This document shows, piece by piece, positions 51,142-60,720 of a stretch of DNA of 64,000 nucleotides. The notes beneath the pieces are model-generated. The model made no database searches. It was given only the letters and a program-made list of their open reading frames with translations, and was not told the origin of the DNA. The DNA is from RPQJ01 sp963846315 (GTDB lineage: Bacteria; Pseudomonadota; Gammaproteobacteria; Steroidobacterales; Steroidobacteraceae): positions 124,001 through 188,000 of the forward strand of contig CAWJVM010000008.1 in assembly GCA_963846315.1 (NCBI GenBank). The letters run 5' to 3'. Each line of letters starts with the position of its first letter. Within the stretch, counting starts at the first letter, position 1. A program made the position numbers and the translations under genes.

Positions 51142-51147
51142 TATACT
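51142..51147 (+). promoter_or_regulatory. Candidate -10 box for RNase P RNA
   Basis: TATACT lies 7-12 bases before the predicted 5' end of the RNA. No clear TTGACA is seen at the expected distance, which falls in the end of rsmI. Confidence 0.55.
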
Positions 51148-51151
51148 GCGC

Positions 51152-51537
<386 letters not shown>

Positions 51538-51869
51538 CTTCTGCACCAGGTTGGCCCACCACGGGCCTGACAACCCACTTCGTCCCACCGGGCTGCACAC
51601 CGGACCGGGCGAAGTCAGGCCGTCTTGGGGCGGCCTTCTCCCACAAAAACACCGATCCCACGCGACTTCACCGTCGCGCGGCCGTCCCCGGTCGCCGCCG
51701 TAGTCTGCTGACTGGACGGAATTTCCCACGCCCGTCCAGTCGTGACGCGCCGTTCAGGAAGATTCCCTAAGTACATGATTGTTTTAGTAAAGCAATTTCA
51801 GGTTGTCACACGCGAGACCACCTCCAAGCTAAGTCACTGTCAGCGCTAGGAAAATTTTGGTGCGAACCG

Positions 51870-51899
51870 TTGACGCTGGCTGTACGCCGCCCCTATAGT
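51870..51899 (+). promoter_or_regulatory. Candidate sigma-70 promoter of the mraZ/dcw cluster
   Basis: TTGACG at 51870-51875 and TATAGT at 51894-51899 with an 18-base spacer, 58 bases before the mraZ ATG. The placement just upstream of the MraZ boxes is the usual one. Confidence 0.7.
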
Positions 51900-51908
51900 G
51901 GCGGCGAG

Positions 51909-51932
51909 TGGGAAAAAGTGGGATGAAATGGG
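51909..51932 (+). promoter_or_regulatory. MraZ-type operator: three TGGG boxes at 10-base spacing
   Basis: TGGG at 51909, 51919 and 51929, exactly 10 bases apart, between the promoter and mraZ. MraZ of E. coli is known to repress its own promoter through TGGGN repeats separated by five bases; this array fits that pattern. Confidence 0.8.
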
Positions 51933-51956
51933 CTGCCGGCCCGGAAGACGCCTGAA

Positions 51957-52412
51957 ATGTTTCGTGGAGCCAACAAAGTCACCCTCGACGCCAAAGGCCG
52001 CGTGGCCATGCCCGCGCGGTACCGGGACACGCTCGTCGAGCGCAGCGAAGGGCGGCTGGTGGCGACCGTGGATCGTTCCGACAAGTGCCTGCTGATCTAT
52101 CCCCTGCCGGACTGGGAGGAGATCGAACGCAAGCTGATGCGGTTGCCGACCCTGAATCCGCAGGCGCGGCGGTTGCAGCGACTGATGGTCGGGCACGCCA
52201 CGGACCTCGAGCTGGACTCGCACGGCCGCGTGCTGGTCCCGCCGAAGTTGCGCGAATACGCGGGACTTTCACGCCAGGCGATGCTGATCGGGCAAGGCAG
52301 TCGTTTCGAGCTGTGGGACGAGCAGCACTGGAACGAGCGTCGCGACGAATGGCTGCAAGCGGGTGACGAGCCGGGCGAGCTGCCCGCCGAACTCGAACAG
52401 CTGTCGCTGTAG
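51957..52412 (+). CDS. mraZ: Transcriptional regulator MraZ
   Basis: A 151-residue protein with two SpoVT/AbrB-like domains (MFRGANKVTLDAKGRVAMPARYR and ATDLELDSHGRVLVPPKLREYAG). MraZ forms rings that bind TGGG-type direct repeats and regulate the dcw operon. It is the first gene of the division and cell-wall cluster. Ten bases before the rsmH start, read from the promoter at 51870. Confidence 0.96.
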   Translation: MFRGANKVTLDAKGRVAMPARYRDTLVERSEGRLVATVDRSDKCLLIYPLPDWEEIERKLMRLPTLNPQARRLQRLMVGHATDLELDSHGRVLVPPKLREYAGLSRQAMLIGQGSRFELWDEQHWNERRDEWLQAGDEPGELPAELEQLSL

Positions 52413-52421
52413 GCGCGCGAG

Positions 52422-53351
52422 GTGGTGGCGCACACGCCGGTACTTCTCGACGAGGTGCTGGCCGGACTCGCCGTCAAGGCAACGGGGCGTTACTGCGACG
52501 CGACGTTTGGCCGCGGCGGCCATGCCGCGGCCATCCTCCTGCAGCTCGGTCCCGCTGGCCGCCTGTGCGCCATCGATCGCGATCCGGAAGCCATTGCGGC
52601 CGGTCGCGAACGGTTCGCGACAGAGCCACGCCTCACTCTGGTTCGGGGGTCGTTCGGCCGGCTCGAGGAGCGGGTCCGCGCGGCAGGTTGGGAAGGGGGG
52701 CTGCAAGGCGTGCTGCTGGACCTGGGGGTCTCGTCGCCGCAGCTCGACGAGGCCCGGCGGGGTTTCAGTTTCATGCAGGACGGTCCGCTCGACATGCGCA
52801 TGGACAACGAGTCCGGATTGAGTGCCGCGCAATGGTTGGCGCGCGCAGGCGAGCGGGAGATTGCGGACGTGCTCTACAAGCTCGGTGAAGAAAAATTCTC
52901 GCGTCGAATCGCGCGTGCGATCGTGGCCGCGCGCGCCGGGACGCCGATCGCCACCACGCGGCAACTGGCCGGCATCGTGGCCGGCGCGGTGCCCACGCGC
53001 GAACCGGGCAAGCATCCGGCGACGCGCGCCTTCCAGGCGATCCGCATCCACGTGAACCGTGAACTCGAGGAAGCCGAGGCCGCGCTGCCGCAGGCCGTGA
53101 ACCTGCTCGCACCGGGCGGGCGCCTGTGCGTGATCAGCTTCCATTCACTCGAAGACCGGCTGGTCAAGCGATTCATGCGCCGTGAAGCGCAGGGCGATCC
53201 GATCTACGCCGAGCTGCCGAACGTGCCGCCGCACGCCCGGCCGCGCCTGCAACTCGTCGGCGGCGCCGTCATGGCGAGCGACGCAGAAATCGCACGCAAC
53301 CCGCGCGCGCGAAGCGCCGTGCTGCGCGTGGCGGAGAGGGTCGCCGCATGA
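52422..53351 (+). CDS. rsmH: 16S rRNA (cytosine1402-N4)-methyltransferase
   Basis: RsmH N4-methylates the same nucleotide, C1402, that RsmI modifies. The 309-residue protein has HTPVLLDEVLAGL, the SAM motif CDATFGRGGHAAAIL, ALDxD-like CAIDRDPEAIAAG, VLLDLGVSSPQLDEARRGFSF, and CVISFHSLEDRLVKRFM. The GTG at 52422 is used; the next codon is also GTG. It overlaps ftsL by ATGA at 53348. Confidence 0.96.
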   Translation: MVAHTPVLLDEVLAGLAVKATGRYCDATFGRGGHAAAILLQLGPAGRLCAIDRDPEAIAAGRERFATEPRLTLVRGSFGRLEERVRAAGWEGGLQGVLLDLGVSSPQLDEARRGFSFMQDGPLDMRMDNESGLSAAQWLARAGEREIADVLYKLGEEKFSRRIARAIVAARAGTPIATTRQLAGIVAGAVPTREPGKHPATRAFQAIRIHVNRELEEAEAALPQAVNLLAPGGRLCVISFHSLEDRLVKRFMRREAQGDPIYAELPNVPPHARPRLQLVGGAVMASDAEIARNPRARSAVLRVAERVAA

Positions 53352-53624
53352 GCCAGGTGCGGACGCGGCTGTTGATCGCGGTGTTGTGGGTGGCGGTGCT
53401 CGCTTCCGCGCTCGGTGTCGTCTACGGCAAGCAGGAAGCGCGCAACCGTTTCAACGATTTGCAGAAACTCATCGACCCAGCGCGACGACCTCGACATCGA
53501 ATGGGGCCAGCTGCAGCTTGAGCAGAGCACGTGGGCGACGCATGGCCGCGTCGAGCAGGTCGCGCACGATGACCTCGGCATGGTGACGCCGCAGGCGTCA
53601 GAACTGCGCATCGTGCAACCATGA
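53348..53624 (+). CDS. ftsL: Cell division protein FtsL, reading frame broken by an apparent +1 frameshift
   Basis: FtsL is a small bitopic protein of the FtsQLB complex. From ATG 53348 (overlapping the rsmH stop as ATGA) the frame gives a cytoplasmic start, a membrane helix (LLIAVLWVAVLASALGVVYG) and RNRFNDLQKLID, then a premature stop at 53519. The rest of FtsL (QRDDLDIEWGQLQLEQSTW to the end ASELRIVQP) is in another frame ending at 53624, overlapping ftsI as ATGA. Removing one C from the CCC at 53476-53478 restores an about 91-residue FtsL of normal length. As ftsL is usually essential, a sequencing error or very recent mutation is likely. Confidence 0.85.
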
Positions 53625-55369
53625 AGCGCGGCTCCTCGCTTCGCGACCACCACGCCCGCGACGCCGCCCCGACCGAGGTCGGCGGCTGGCGCCTGTGGCT
53701 CGTCGGCGCGGTGCTGACGCTGTGCGGCATATCGCTGCTGGCACGCGCGGTCTACCTGCAGGTCATCGACCAGGACTTCCTGGCAAAGCAGGGAGATGCC
53801 CGCATCCTGCGCGACGTGAAGCTGTCGGCGAACCGCGGCATGGTCCTCGACCGCAATGGCGAGCCGCTCGCGGTCAGCACGCCGGTCGACACGGTCTGGG
53901 CCGATCCGCGCAAGCTGGCGCAGCACCCGCAGGACTTCGCCAGGCTCGCGAAGGCGCTCGACCGCGACAAGAACTGGCTCGCGCGGCGCGTCACCAGCAA
54001 CCTCGATCGCGAGTTCGTCTACCTCGTGCGCCACATGCGCCCGGCGGACGCGGCGAAAGTGAAGGCGCTCGGCATTCCCGGCGTCGACACCCTGCGCGAA
54101 TACCGTCGTTACTACCCGGCCGGCGAAGTGACCGGGCACCTGCTCGGCTTCACCAACGTCGACGACGTGGGTCAGGAAGGCCTCGAACTCGCTTTCGACC
54201 AGTGGCTCGGCGGCGAACCGGGCATCAAGCGCGTGATGCGCGACCGCGAAGGCCGCACGCTCGAGGACATCGAGCGCATCAAGGCGCCGCGCCCCGGCCA
54301 GGACCTGCGGACCAGCATCGACTTGCGCGTGCAATATCTCGCCTATCGCGCGCTCAAGCAGGCCGTGCAGGAGAACGCCGCGCATGGCGGTTCGGTCGTC
54401 GTGCTCGACATCCAGACCGGCGAAGTGCTGGCGATGGTGAACCAGCCGGCGTTCAACCCGAACGACCGCGAGCAGTACCTGCCGTCGCGCTACCGCAATC
54501 GCGCGACCAACGATTTCTTCGAGCCGGGCTCGAGCATCAAGCCGTTCGTGGTCGGCGCCGCCATGAAGACCGGGCGCTTCCACTCCGACACGCTGGTCGA
54601 GACCGGGCCGGGCACGCTGCGCGTCGGCATCAAGACGATCAAGGACAAGCACAACCTGGGCACGATCGACGTCCGCACGGTGCTCGAGAAGTCGAGCAAC
54701 GTCGGCGTCGTCAAGATCGCGCTGTCGCTGAAGCCGCAGGAAATGTGGACGGCGCTGCACGACCTCGGCTTCGGCGCGGTGACCGGCTCGGGCTTTCCCG
54801 GCGAATCCGCCGGCATCCTCACGGGGCACGAGCACTGGCGCTCGATCGGCCAGGCGACGATGGCGTATGGCTATGGCCTCTCGGTCACGCCACTTCAGCT
54901 CGCGCAGGCCTATGCCGTGCTCGGAGCGGGCGGAGAGCGCCGTCCGGTCAGCCTGCGCCGCGTGGACGTGCCGCCGGAAGGCGAACGCATCATGGACGAA
55001 GCGGTCGCGCACGAGCTCGTGCAGATGATGGAGAGCGTCGTGAGCGAGGCCGGCACGGCCCGTCGCGCCGCAGTGATGGGTTACCGTGTGGCGGGCAAGA
55101 CCGGCACCGCGTGGAAAGCCGCGGACGGCGGGTACAACTCGACCAAGTACATGGCCGTGTTCGGTGGCGTCGTGCCGTCGAGCAACCCGCGCCTCGCCGC
55201 GATCGTGGTCGTCGACGAGCCGAGCGCCGGCAAGTTCTACGGCGGCGACGTCGCGGCGCCGGTGTTCGCGGAAGTCATGTCCGGCGCGCTCCGCCTGCTC
55301 GCCATTCCTCCCGACGACCTGCAGCGCGTGCCCGCCACGACGCTCGTGCAGGCGCAGGATCCCTGGTGA
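53621..55369 (+). CDS. ftsI: Peptidoglycan transpeptidase FtsI (PBP3)
   Basis: The septal penicillin-binding protein, 582 residues. It has a short cytoplasmic tail, one membrane helix (LVGAVLTLCGISLLARAVYL), a PBP dimerisation domain (ANRGMVLDRNGEPLA) and a transpeptidase domain. Active-site motifs are SSIK with Ser304 and Lys307, SSN at 358-360 and KTGT at 493-496, nearly the E. coli numbering. It starts by ATGA overlap with ftsL. Confidence 0.97.
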   Translation: MKRGSSLRDHHARDAAPTEVGGWRLWLVGAVLTLCGISLLARAVYLQVIDQDFLAKQGDARILRDVKLSANRGMVLDRNGEPLAVSTPVDTVWADPRKLAQHPQDFARLAKALDRDKNWLARRVTSNLDREFVYLVRHMRPADAAKVKALGIPGVDTLREYRRYYPAGEVTGHLLGFTNVDDVGQEGLELAFDQWLGGEPGIKRVMRDREGRTLEDIERIKAPRPGQDLRTSIDLRVQYLAYRALKQAVQENAAHGGSVVVLDIQTGEVLAMVNQPAFNPNDREQYLPSRYRNRATNDFFEPGSSIKPFVVGAAMKTGRFHSDTLVETGPGTLRVGIKTIKDKHNLGTIDVRTVLEKSSNVGVVKIALSLKPQEMWTALHDLGFGAVTGSGFPGESAGILTGHEHWRSIGQATMAYGYGLSVTPLQLAQAYAVLGAGGERRPVSLRRVDVPPEGERIMDEAVAHELVQMMESVVSEAGTARRAAVMGYRVAGKTGTAWKAADGGYNSTKYMAVFGGVVPSSNPRLAAIVVVDEPSAGKFYGGDVAAPVFAEVMSGALRLLAIPPDDLQRVPATTLVQAQDPW

Positions 55370-55376
55370 GCGCGCG

Positions 55377-56906
55377 ATGAACGCACTGGGCAAGACCCGC
55401 CAGAGTTCCGGCTACAACATGACGCTGGGCCGCCTGCTCGAGGGCCTCGACGTGGCCGCGCCGCATGGGCTGCAGGTGACCGACCTCGTGCAGGACAGTC
55501 GCGCCGCGACGCCGGGCAGCGTGTTCCTGGCGTGCCCCGGTCGCACGACGCACGGCGTCACGCACGCCGCTGCAGCAGTCGAGCGCGGCGCGGTGGCCGT
55601 GCTGTGGGAGCCGGGCGCCGCCCTCGAGCCGCCGGTGCTGCCCGAACGCATCGCTGCCATCGCCATCCCGCACCTCAGCCGTCACGTCGGCGCGCTGGCG
55701 GACCGCTTCTTCCGCAGCCCGTCGGCCGACCTGCGCGTCGCCGGGATCACGGGCACGAACGGCAAGACCACGACCGCCTTCCTGCTGGCGCAAGCGTCGG
55801 ACTTGCTCGGCCGTCGCGGCTGGTACGTGGGTACGCTGGGGCACGGCCATCCGGGCAGCGTGCAGGAAGCGGGGCTCACCACGCCCGACGCCGTCACCGT
55901 GCAGCGCCGACTCGCCGTCGCGCGCGATGAAGGCGCGTCGACGCTCGCGCTCGAGGTGTCGTCGCACGCGCTCGACCAGGATCGCGTCGCGGGCGTGCAT
56001 TTCGACACCACCGTCTTCACCAACCTGACGCGCGACCACCTCGACTACCACGGCACGCTCGAAGCCTACGGCGCGGCCAAGGCGCGACTGTTCCATACGC
56101 CCGGCCTGCGTTGCGCCGTGATCAACGTGCGCGATTCGTTCGGCCGAGAACTCATCGAGCGACTCGATCCGACACTCGAGAAGATCGTCTACACCACGGC
56201 CAACGACGTGTGGGCCGAGCGTGGCACGGGCTGGATCCGTGTTTCCGAACTGCGTGCGACGCCAACCGGACTCACCATCAACGTCGAAACCAGCTGGGGT
56301 ATCGGTGTCCTGCGTTCGCCGCTGGTGGGCGCGTTCAATGCGGAGAACCTGCTGGCCGTGCTGGGCGTGCTGCTCGGCTGGAACGTGCCGCTGCAGAAGG
56401 CGCTGGCCGCGTTGGCATTGTGCGTTGCGCCTCCTGGACGCATGGAATCGTTCGGTGGCGGCACGCGACCGCTGGTGCTGGTCGATTACGCGCATTCGCC
56501 CGATGCGCTCGAAAAGGTGCTCGATGCGGCCCGTGCACACGCGCGCGGCCGGCTGCTCTGCGTGTTCGGCTGCGGCGGCGACCGTGACGCGGGCAAGCGT
56601 CCGCTGATGGGTCGCATCGCCGAGGCCGGTGCCGACGTGGCGTTCGTCACCGACGACAATCCGCGCACCGAGGACTCGGCGGCCATCATCGGGCAGATCC
56701 TCGCCGGCATGCGCGACTCCGAGGCGGCGTACGTCGTGCCCGATCGCGCCGAAGCGATCCGCCAGGCGATCGCCGAGGCGGACGCCGGCGACGTCGTGGT
56801 CGTCGCGGGCAAGGGCCACGAGGACTACCAGATCGTCGGCACCGAGACGCGCGCGTTCAGCGATCGCGACACGGTCAAGGCGTGCCTGGCGGAGGGAGCG
56901 GCATGA
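55377..56906 (+). CDS. murE: UDP-MurNAc-L-Ala-D-Glu:meso-diaminopimelate ligase
   Basis: MurE adds the third amino acid to the peptidoglycan stem. The 509-residue ligase has the ATP loop ITGTNGKTTTAFLLA near residue 123, SSHALDQDRVAGV, TNLTRDHLDYHGT and VDYAHSPDALEKVL. The DDNPRTED motif near residue 423 is the one that selects meso-diaminopimelate, so the cell wall is of the Gram-negative type. ATG 55377 lies 7 bases after ftsI. The stop overlaps murF (ATGA). Confidence 0.97.
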   Translation: MNALGKTRQSSGYNMTLGRLLEGLDVAAPHGLQVTDLVQDSRAATPGSVFLACPGRTTHGVTHAAAAVERGAVAVLWEPGAALEPPVLPERIAAIAIPHLSRHVGALADRFFRSPSADLRVAGITGTNGKTTTAFLLAQASDLLGRRGWYVGTLGHGHPGSVQEAGLTTPDAVTVQRRLAVARDEGASTLALEVSSHALDQDRVAGVHFDTTVFTNLTRDHLDYHGTLEAYGAAKARLFHTPGLRCAVINVRDSFGRELIERLDPTLEKIVYTTANDVWAERGTGWIRVSELRATPTGLTINVETSWGIGVLRSPLVGAFNAENLLAVLGVLLGWNVPLQKALAALALCVAPPGRMESFGGGTRPLVLVDYAHSPDALEKVLDAARAHARGRLLCVFGCGGDRDAGKRPLMGRIAEAGADVAFVTDDNPRTEDSAAIIGQILAGMRDSEAAYVVPDRAEAIRQAIAEADAGDVVVVAGKGHEDYQIVGTETRAFSDRDTVKACLAEGAA

Positions 56907-58285
56907 TCAGCCGTGACCTCGCCACGTTTGCCGAGGTGAGTGGCGGCGTCCTGCACGGCACCAATACGGCATTCGCACGAGTCATCAGCGACTCTCGCGC
57001 GCTGGAGCAAGGCGCACTGTTCGTCGCGCTCACGGGCGAGCGCTTCGACGGTCACGACTTCGTGGCCGATGCCGCCGGGCTCGGCGCCGCAGGCGCGATC
57101 GTCAGTCGTCGAGTCGATTGCCCACTGCCGCAGATCGTCGTCGCCGACACGCTGGCCGGCCTGGCTGCGTTTGCGCAGGCCTGGCGTCGCTCGTTCGCCG
57201 GCGTCGTCGTCGGCATCACGGGCAGCAACGGCAAGACGACAGTCAAGGAGATGACCGGCGCGATCCTCGCGGAACGCGGCCCGTGTCTCGTGACGCAGGG
57301 CAATTTGAACAACCACATCGGCGTGCCGCTCACGCTGTGCCGGCTCGAGGACACGCACCGTGGTGCCGTCATCGAAATGGGTGCCAACCACCTGCGCGAA
57401 ATCGCGCACCTGGCCGCGCTTGCCGCACCCACGGTCGGGCTGGTGATCAATGCAGGCCAGGCGCACCTCGAAGGGTTCGGCGGCATCGACGGTGTCGCCA
57501 GGGGCAAGGGCGAGATGTTCGAGGCGCTCGGTGCAGGCGGCACGGCAGTCATCAACGCCGACGATCGCTTTGCCGCGCTCTGGCGGGGTCTCGCGCGCGG
57601 TGCGGGTCGCGTCGTCACGTTCGGGCTGCGCGAACGCGCGGACGTCTCGGCTCGCGACGTGCGCAGTCAACTCGGGTCCGCGGGCTTCGTGTCGACGTTC
57701 GAACTGGTCTCGGCCGCGGGCACGCGTTCGATCGAGCTGGGCCTCGCGGGCGAGCACAACGTCATGAATGCGCTGGCTGCCGCGGCGGCTGCGATGGCGG
57801 CCGGTGCCGGGCTCGACGACGTGCAGCGCGGGCTGCAGTCAATGCGGCCGGTCGCGGGACGGCTCGAGGTCAAGCAGGCGTTGCGTGGCGCACGGCTGAT
57901 CGACGACGCGTACAACGCCAATCCCGGCTCGCTGCGAGTGGGCCTGCGAGCACTGGCCGCCATTCCGGGCGAGCGCTGGCTGGTCCTCGGCGAGATGGCC
58001 GAACTGGGCGAAGCAGGCCCGCTGCTGCACGCGGAGATGGGTGCGCTCGCACGCGAGTGCGGTATCACGCGGCTGCTCGCGGTCGGCGCGGGTTCGCAGC
58101 CAGCCGTGGAAACCTTCGGCCCCGGCGCGTCCTGGCATTCGAGCACCGATGCGCTGCTGTCCGCCCTGCTGCCCGACCTGCACGACGGACTCACGATCTA
58201 CGTCAAGGGTTCGCGTGTGAATCGGCTCGAGCGGGTGACCGCCGCCCTGGTGCCGGGCGGCACGGCACAGGCAGGGGGTCACTAG
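56903..58285 (+). CDS. murF: UDP-MurNAc-tripeptide:D-Ala-D-Ala ligase
   Basis: MurF adds D-Ala-D-Ala to complete the UDP-MurNAc pentapeptide. The 460-residue protein has the small N-terminal UDP-binding domain (SDSRALEQGALFVALTGERFDGHDF), the ATP loop GITGSNGKTTVKEM, NLNNHIGVPLTLCR, EMGANHLREIAHL and DDAYNANPGSLRVGLRAL. The ATG overlaps the murE stop; mraY starts right after its TAG. Confidence 0.97.
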   Translation: MISRDLATFAEVSGGVLHGTNTAFARVISDSRALEQGALFVALTGERFDGHDFVADAAGLGAAGAIVSRRVDCPLPQIVVADTLAGLAAFAQAWRRSFAGVVVGITGSNGKTTVKEMTGAILAERGPCLVTQGNLNNHIGVPLTLCRLEDTHRGAVIEMGANHLREIAHLAALAAPTVGLVINAGQAHLEGFGGIDGVARGKGEMFEALGAGGTAVINADDRFAALWRGLARGAGRVVTFGLRERADVSARDVRSQLGSAGFVSTFELVSAAGTRSIELGLAGEHNVMNALAAAAAAMAAGAGLDDVQRGLQSMRPVAGRLEVKQALRGARLIDDAYNANPGSLRVGLRALAAIPGERWLVLGEMAELGEAGPLLHAEMGALARECGITRLLAVGAGSQPAVETFGPGASWHSSTDALLSALLPDLHDGLTIYVKGSRVNRLERVTAALVPGGTAQAGGH

Positions 58286-59368
58286 ATGCTGCGCCACGTC
58301 GCCGCCTGGCTCTCCGAGTACTACTCCGGCTTCCACGTCTTCCAGTACCTGACCCTGCGGGCGATTCTCGCGGCGCTCACGGCGCTCGCGATCTCGCTGC
58401 TGGTCGGACCGCGCATGATCCGCTGGCTCGCCGAGTACCAGGTCGGTCAGCGCGTGCGCTCCGACGGTCCGCAGACGCACCTGAGCAAGGCGGGCACGCC
58501 GACGATGGGCGGGGCGCTGATCCTGGGCGCGATCGTCGCGGCGACCCTGCTGTGGGCCGACCTCGCCAATCGCTTCGTCTGGGTGGTGCTGCTCGTCACC
58601 ATCGCATTCGGCTTGATCGGCTTCTGGGACGACTACCTCAAGCTCGTCGTCGGCAACTCGCGCGGCCTGATCGCACGCTACAAGTACTTCTGGCAGTCGG
58701 TCGCCGGGCTCGGCGCCGCGATCGTGTTGTACGTCACCGCGCAGTCACCGGCCGACACGACGCTGTACGTGCCGTTCTTCAAGCATTTCGTCGTGCCGCT
58801 CGGCGTCCTGTTCATTCCGCTGACCTACTTCGTGATCGTCGGCTCGAGCAATGCCGTCAACCTGACCGACGGCCTCGACGGCCTCGCGATCATGCCGTCC
58901 GTGCTCGTCGCCGGCGCGCTCGGTGTGTTCGCCTACGCGTCGGGCAACGTCGTGTTCTCGAACTACCTCAGCATTCCGTACATCGCGGGTGTGGGCGAGG
59001 TGCTGGTGATCTGCTCGGCGATCTTCGGGGCGGGTCTCGGCTTCCTCTGGTTCAACACCTACCCGGCGCAGGTGTTCATGGGCGACATCGGTGCACTGGC
59101 GCTCGGCGCCGCGCTCGGCGTCATCGCCGTCGTCGTTCGCCAGGAAATCGTGCTGTTCATCATGGGCGGCGTCTTCGTCATGGAGACGGTGTCGGTGATC
59201 CTGCAGGTGGCCTCGTTCAAGCTGCGCGGCAAGCGCATCTTCAAGATGGCGCCGATCCACCATCACTTCGAGCTCAAGGGCTGGGCCGAACCGAAGGTGA
59301 TCGTCCGCTTCTGGATCCTCACCGTGATCCTCGTGCTGCTCGGCCTCGCGACGCTCAAGCTCCGATGA
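58286..59368 (+). CDS. mraY: Phospho-MurNAc-pentapeptide transferase MraY
   Basis: MraY makes lipid I by moving phospho-MurNAc-pentapeptide onto undecaprenyl phosphate. The 360-residue membrane protein has ten or so helices and the motifs SKAGTPTMGG, GFWDDYLKLV, NAVNLTDGLDGLA (catalytic Asp pair region), and YPAQVFMGDIGALALG, with the loop MAPIHHHFELKGWAE. Start abuts the murF stop and its end overlaps murD (ATGA). Confidence 0.98.
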   Translation: MLRHVAAWLSEYYSGFHVFQYLTLRAILAALTALAISLLVGPRMIRWLAEYQVGQRVRSDGPQTHLSKAGTPTMGGALILGAIVAATLLWADLANRFVWVVLLVTIAFGLIGFWDDYLKLVVGNSRGLIARYKYFWQSVAGLGAAIVLYVTAQSPADTTLYVPFFKHFVVPLGVLFIPLTYFVIVGSSNAVNLTDGLDGLAIMPSVLVAGALGVFAYASGNVVFSNYLSIPYIAGVGEVLVICSAIFGAGLGFLWFNTYPAQVFMGDIGALALGAALGVIAVVVRQEIVLFIMGGVFVMETVSVILQVASFKLRGKRIFKMAPIHHHFELKGWAEPKVIVRFWILTVILVLLGLATLKLR

Positions 59369-60720
59369 CCGACGCGCACGCCACACTCGCTCCGCTTGCT
59401 GCCGGTACCCGCGCCCTGGTGCTGGGGCTCGGTCGCACCGGGCTGTCGGCTGCGCGTTACCTGGCCCGCAAGGGGCTCACGGTGCGAGTCGCGGATACGC
59501 GTGCCAACCCGCCGGGCGCCGCTGCGCTGCGTGAACACGTGGCTGCCGCAGAGTTGCGGACCGGTGCGTTCGACTCAGCACTGCTCGACGATGTCGCGCA
59601 GGTGGTCATTTCGCCGGGCCTGTCGTTGCGGGAACCGGTCGTGCGTGCAGCGCTCGAGCGCGGGCTGCCGGTCGTCGGCGACATCGAGCTGTTTGCGCGC
59701 GAGGCACAGGCGCCGGTCGTCGCGATCACCGGGACGAACGGCAAGAGCACGGTGACGACCCTCGTGGCCGAGCTCGCGAACGCCGGCGGCCGCCGCGCGC
59801 TGGCGGGCGGCAATCTCGGCGAACCGGCACTCGACCTGCTCGAGCGTGCGACACCCGACCTGTACGTGCTCGAACTGTCGAGCTTCCAGCTCGAAACGAC
59901 CTATTCGCTGCGCACGGTGACGTCGACCGTGCTCAACGTCACGCCGGACCACATGGACCGCTACGCGGGTCTCGCGGAGTACGCTGCAGCGAAAGCCCGC
60001 ATCTTCGACGGCTGCGACGTCGCGGTGATCAACGCCGATGACCCGGCCGTGCGCGACATGCCGCGCGCGGGCCAGTCCTTGATTTCGTTCAGCCTTGAAT
60101 CGCGCGCTGCCGATTACACGCTCGAACACTCGCCGATGCCGATGATCGTGCGACGTGGCGAACCCTTGCTGCCGCTTGCCGCAATGCGGCTGCAGGGTCT
60201 GCACAACGCGGCGAATGCGATGGCCGCGCTCGCCATGACCGAAGCGCTGGAACTGCCGCTCGCGTCGTCGCTCGAGGCGCTGTGTGCGTTCGGCGGCCTG
60301 GCGCACCGTTCGCAGTGGGTCGCCGACGTCGGGGGCGTGCGCTACGTGAACGATTCGAAGGGCACCAACGTCGGCGCGACCCTTGCCGCCGTGCAGGGCC
60401 TGGCGGGCCCGCTCGTCGTCATCGCGGGCGGCGACGGCAAGAACCAGGACTTCTCCGAGTTGCGGCCAGCCTTCCGCGGCAAGGTTCGCCACGCGGTGCT
60501 GATCGGCCGCGATGCGGCGGTGCTCGAGGCCACGCTGGCCGACGTCTGCGCGACGGAGCGCGCCGTCGACATGCCGGCCGCCGTCCGTGCGGCGCAGGCC
60601 GTCGCGCAACCGGGCGACACCGTGCTGCTGTCACCCGCGTGCGCAAGCCTCGACATGTTCCGGGACTACACCCATCGCGGCGACGAATTCGTCGCCGCCG
60701 TCAGGAGGCTCGCTGCATGA
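59365..60720 (+). CDS. murD: UDP-MurNAc-L-alanine:D-glutamate ligase
   Basis: MurD adds D-Glu to UDP-MurNAc-L-Ala. The 451-residue ligase has GLGRTGLSAARYLARKG at the N terminus, ISPGLSL, the ATP loop ITGTNGKSTVTTLVAE near residue 117, ELSSFQLETT, LNVTPDHMDRY and the C-terminal VNDSKGTNVGATLAAV and LLSPACASLDMFRDYTHRG. Start and stop both overlap neighbours by ATGA. Confidence 0.97.
   Translation: MTDAHATLAPLAAGTRALVLGLGRTGLSAARYLARKGLTVRVADTRANPPGAAALREHVAAAELRTGAFDSALLDDVAQVVISPGLSLREPVVRAALERGLPVVGDIELFAREAQAPVVAITGTNGKSTVTTLVAELANAGGRRALAGGNLGEPALDLLERATPDLYVLELSSFQLETTYSLRTVTSTVLNVTPDHMDRYAGLAEYAAAKARIFDGCDVAVINADDPAVRDMPRAGQSLISFSLESRAADYTLEHSPMPMIVRRGEPLLPLAAMRLQGLHNAANAMAALAMTEALELPLASSLEALCAFGGLAHRSQWVADVGGVRYVNDSKGTNVGATLAAVQGLAGPLVVIAGGDGKNQDFSELRPAFRGKVRHAVLIGRDAAVLEATLADVCATERAVDMPAAVRAAQAVAQPGDTVLLSPACASLDMFRDYTHRGDEFVAAVRRLAA

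Larger units (their letters stand above)
51538..51956 (+). promoter_or_regulatory. Leader region between rnpB and mraZ (419 bases, no gene)
   Basis: No convincing coding frame. It holds a perfect 10-base stem (GACTGGACGG at 51710-51719 with CCGTCCAGTC at 51732-51741, 12-base loop) without a T-run, an AT-richer stretch at 51770-51860, the mraZ promoter at 51870-51899 and three MraZ-type boxes at 51909-51932. Confidence 0.7.

Noticed and set aside
53476..53478. Programmed frameshifting in ftsL
   Set aside because: No slippery heptamer, stimulatory stem-loop or internal Shine-Dalgarno was recognised around the CCC run; a simple base insertion explains it better.
53204..55393. A 729-codon open frame on the minus strand opposite ftsI
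   Set aside because: His/Arg/Gly-rich antisense shadow of a GC-rich gene, with no domain and no ribosome site.
57118..60720. A 1200-codon open frame on the plus strand running through murF and mraY into murD
   Set aside because: Only the murD part (from 59365) has family motifs; the rest is an out-of-frame Arg/Pro/Ala-rich shadow kept open by high GC.
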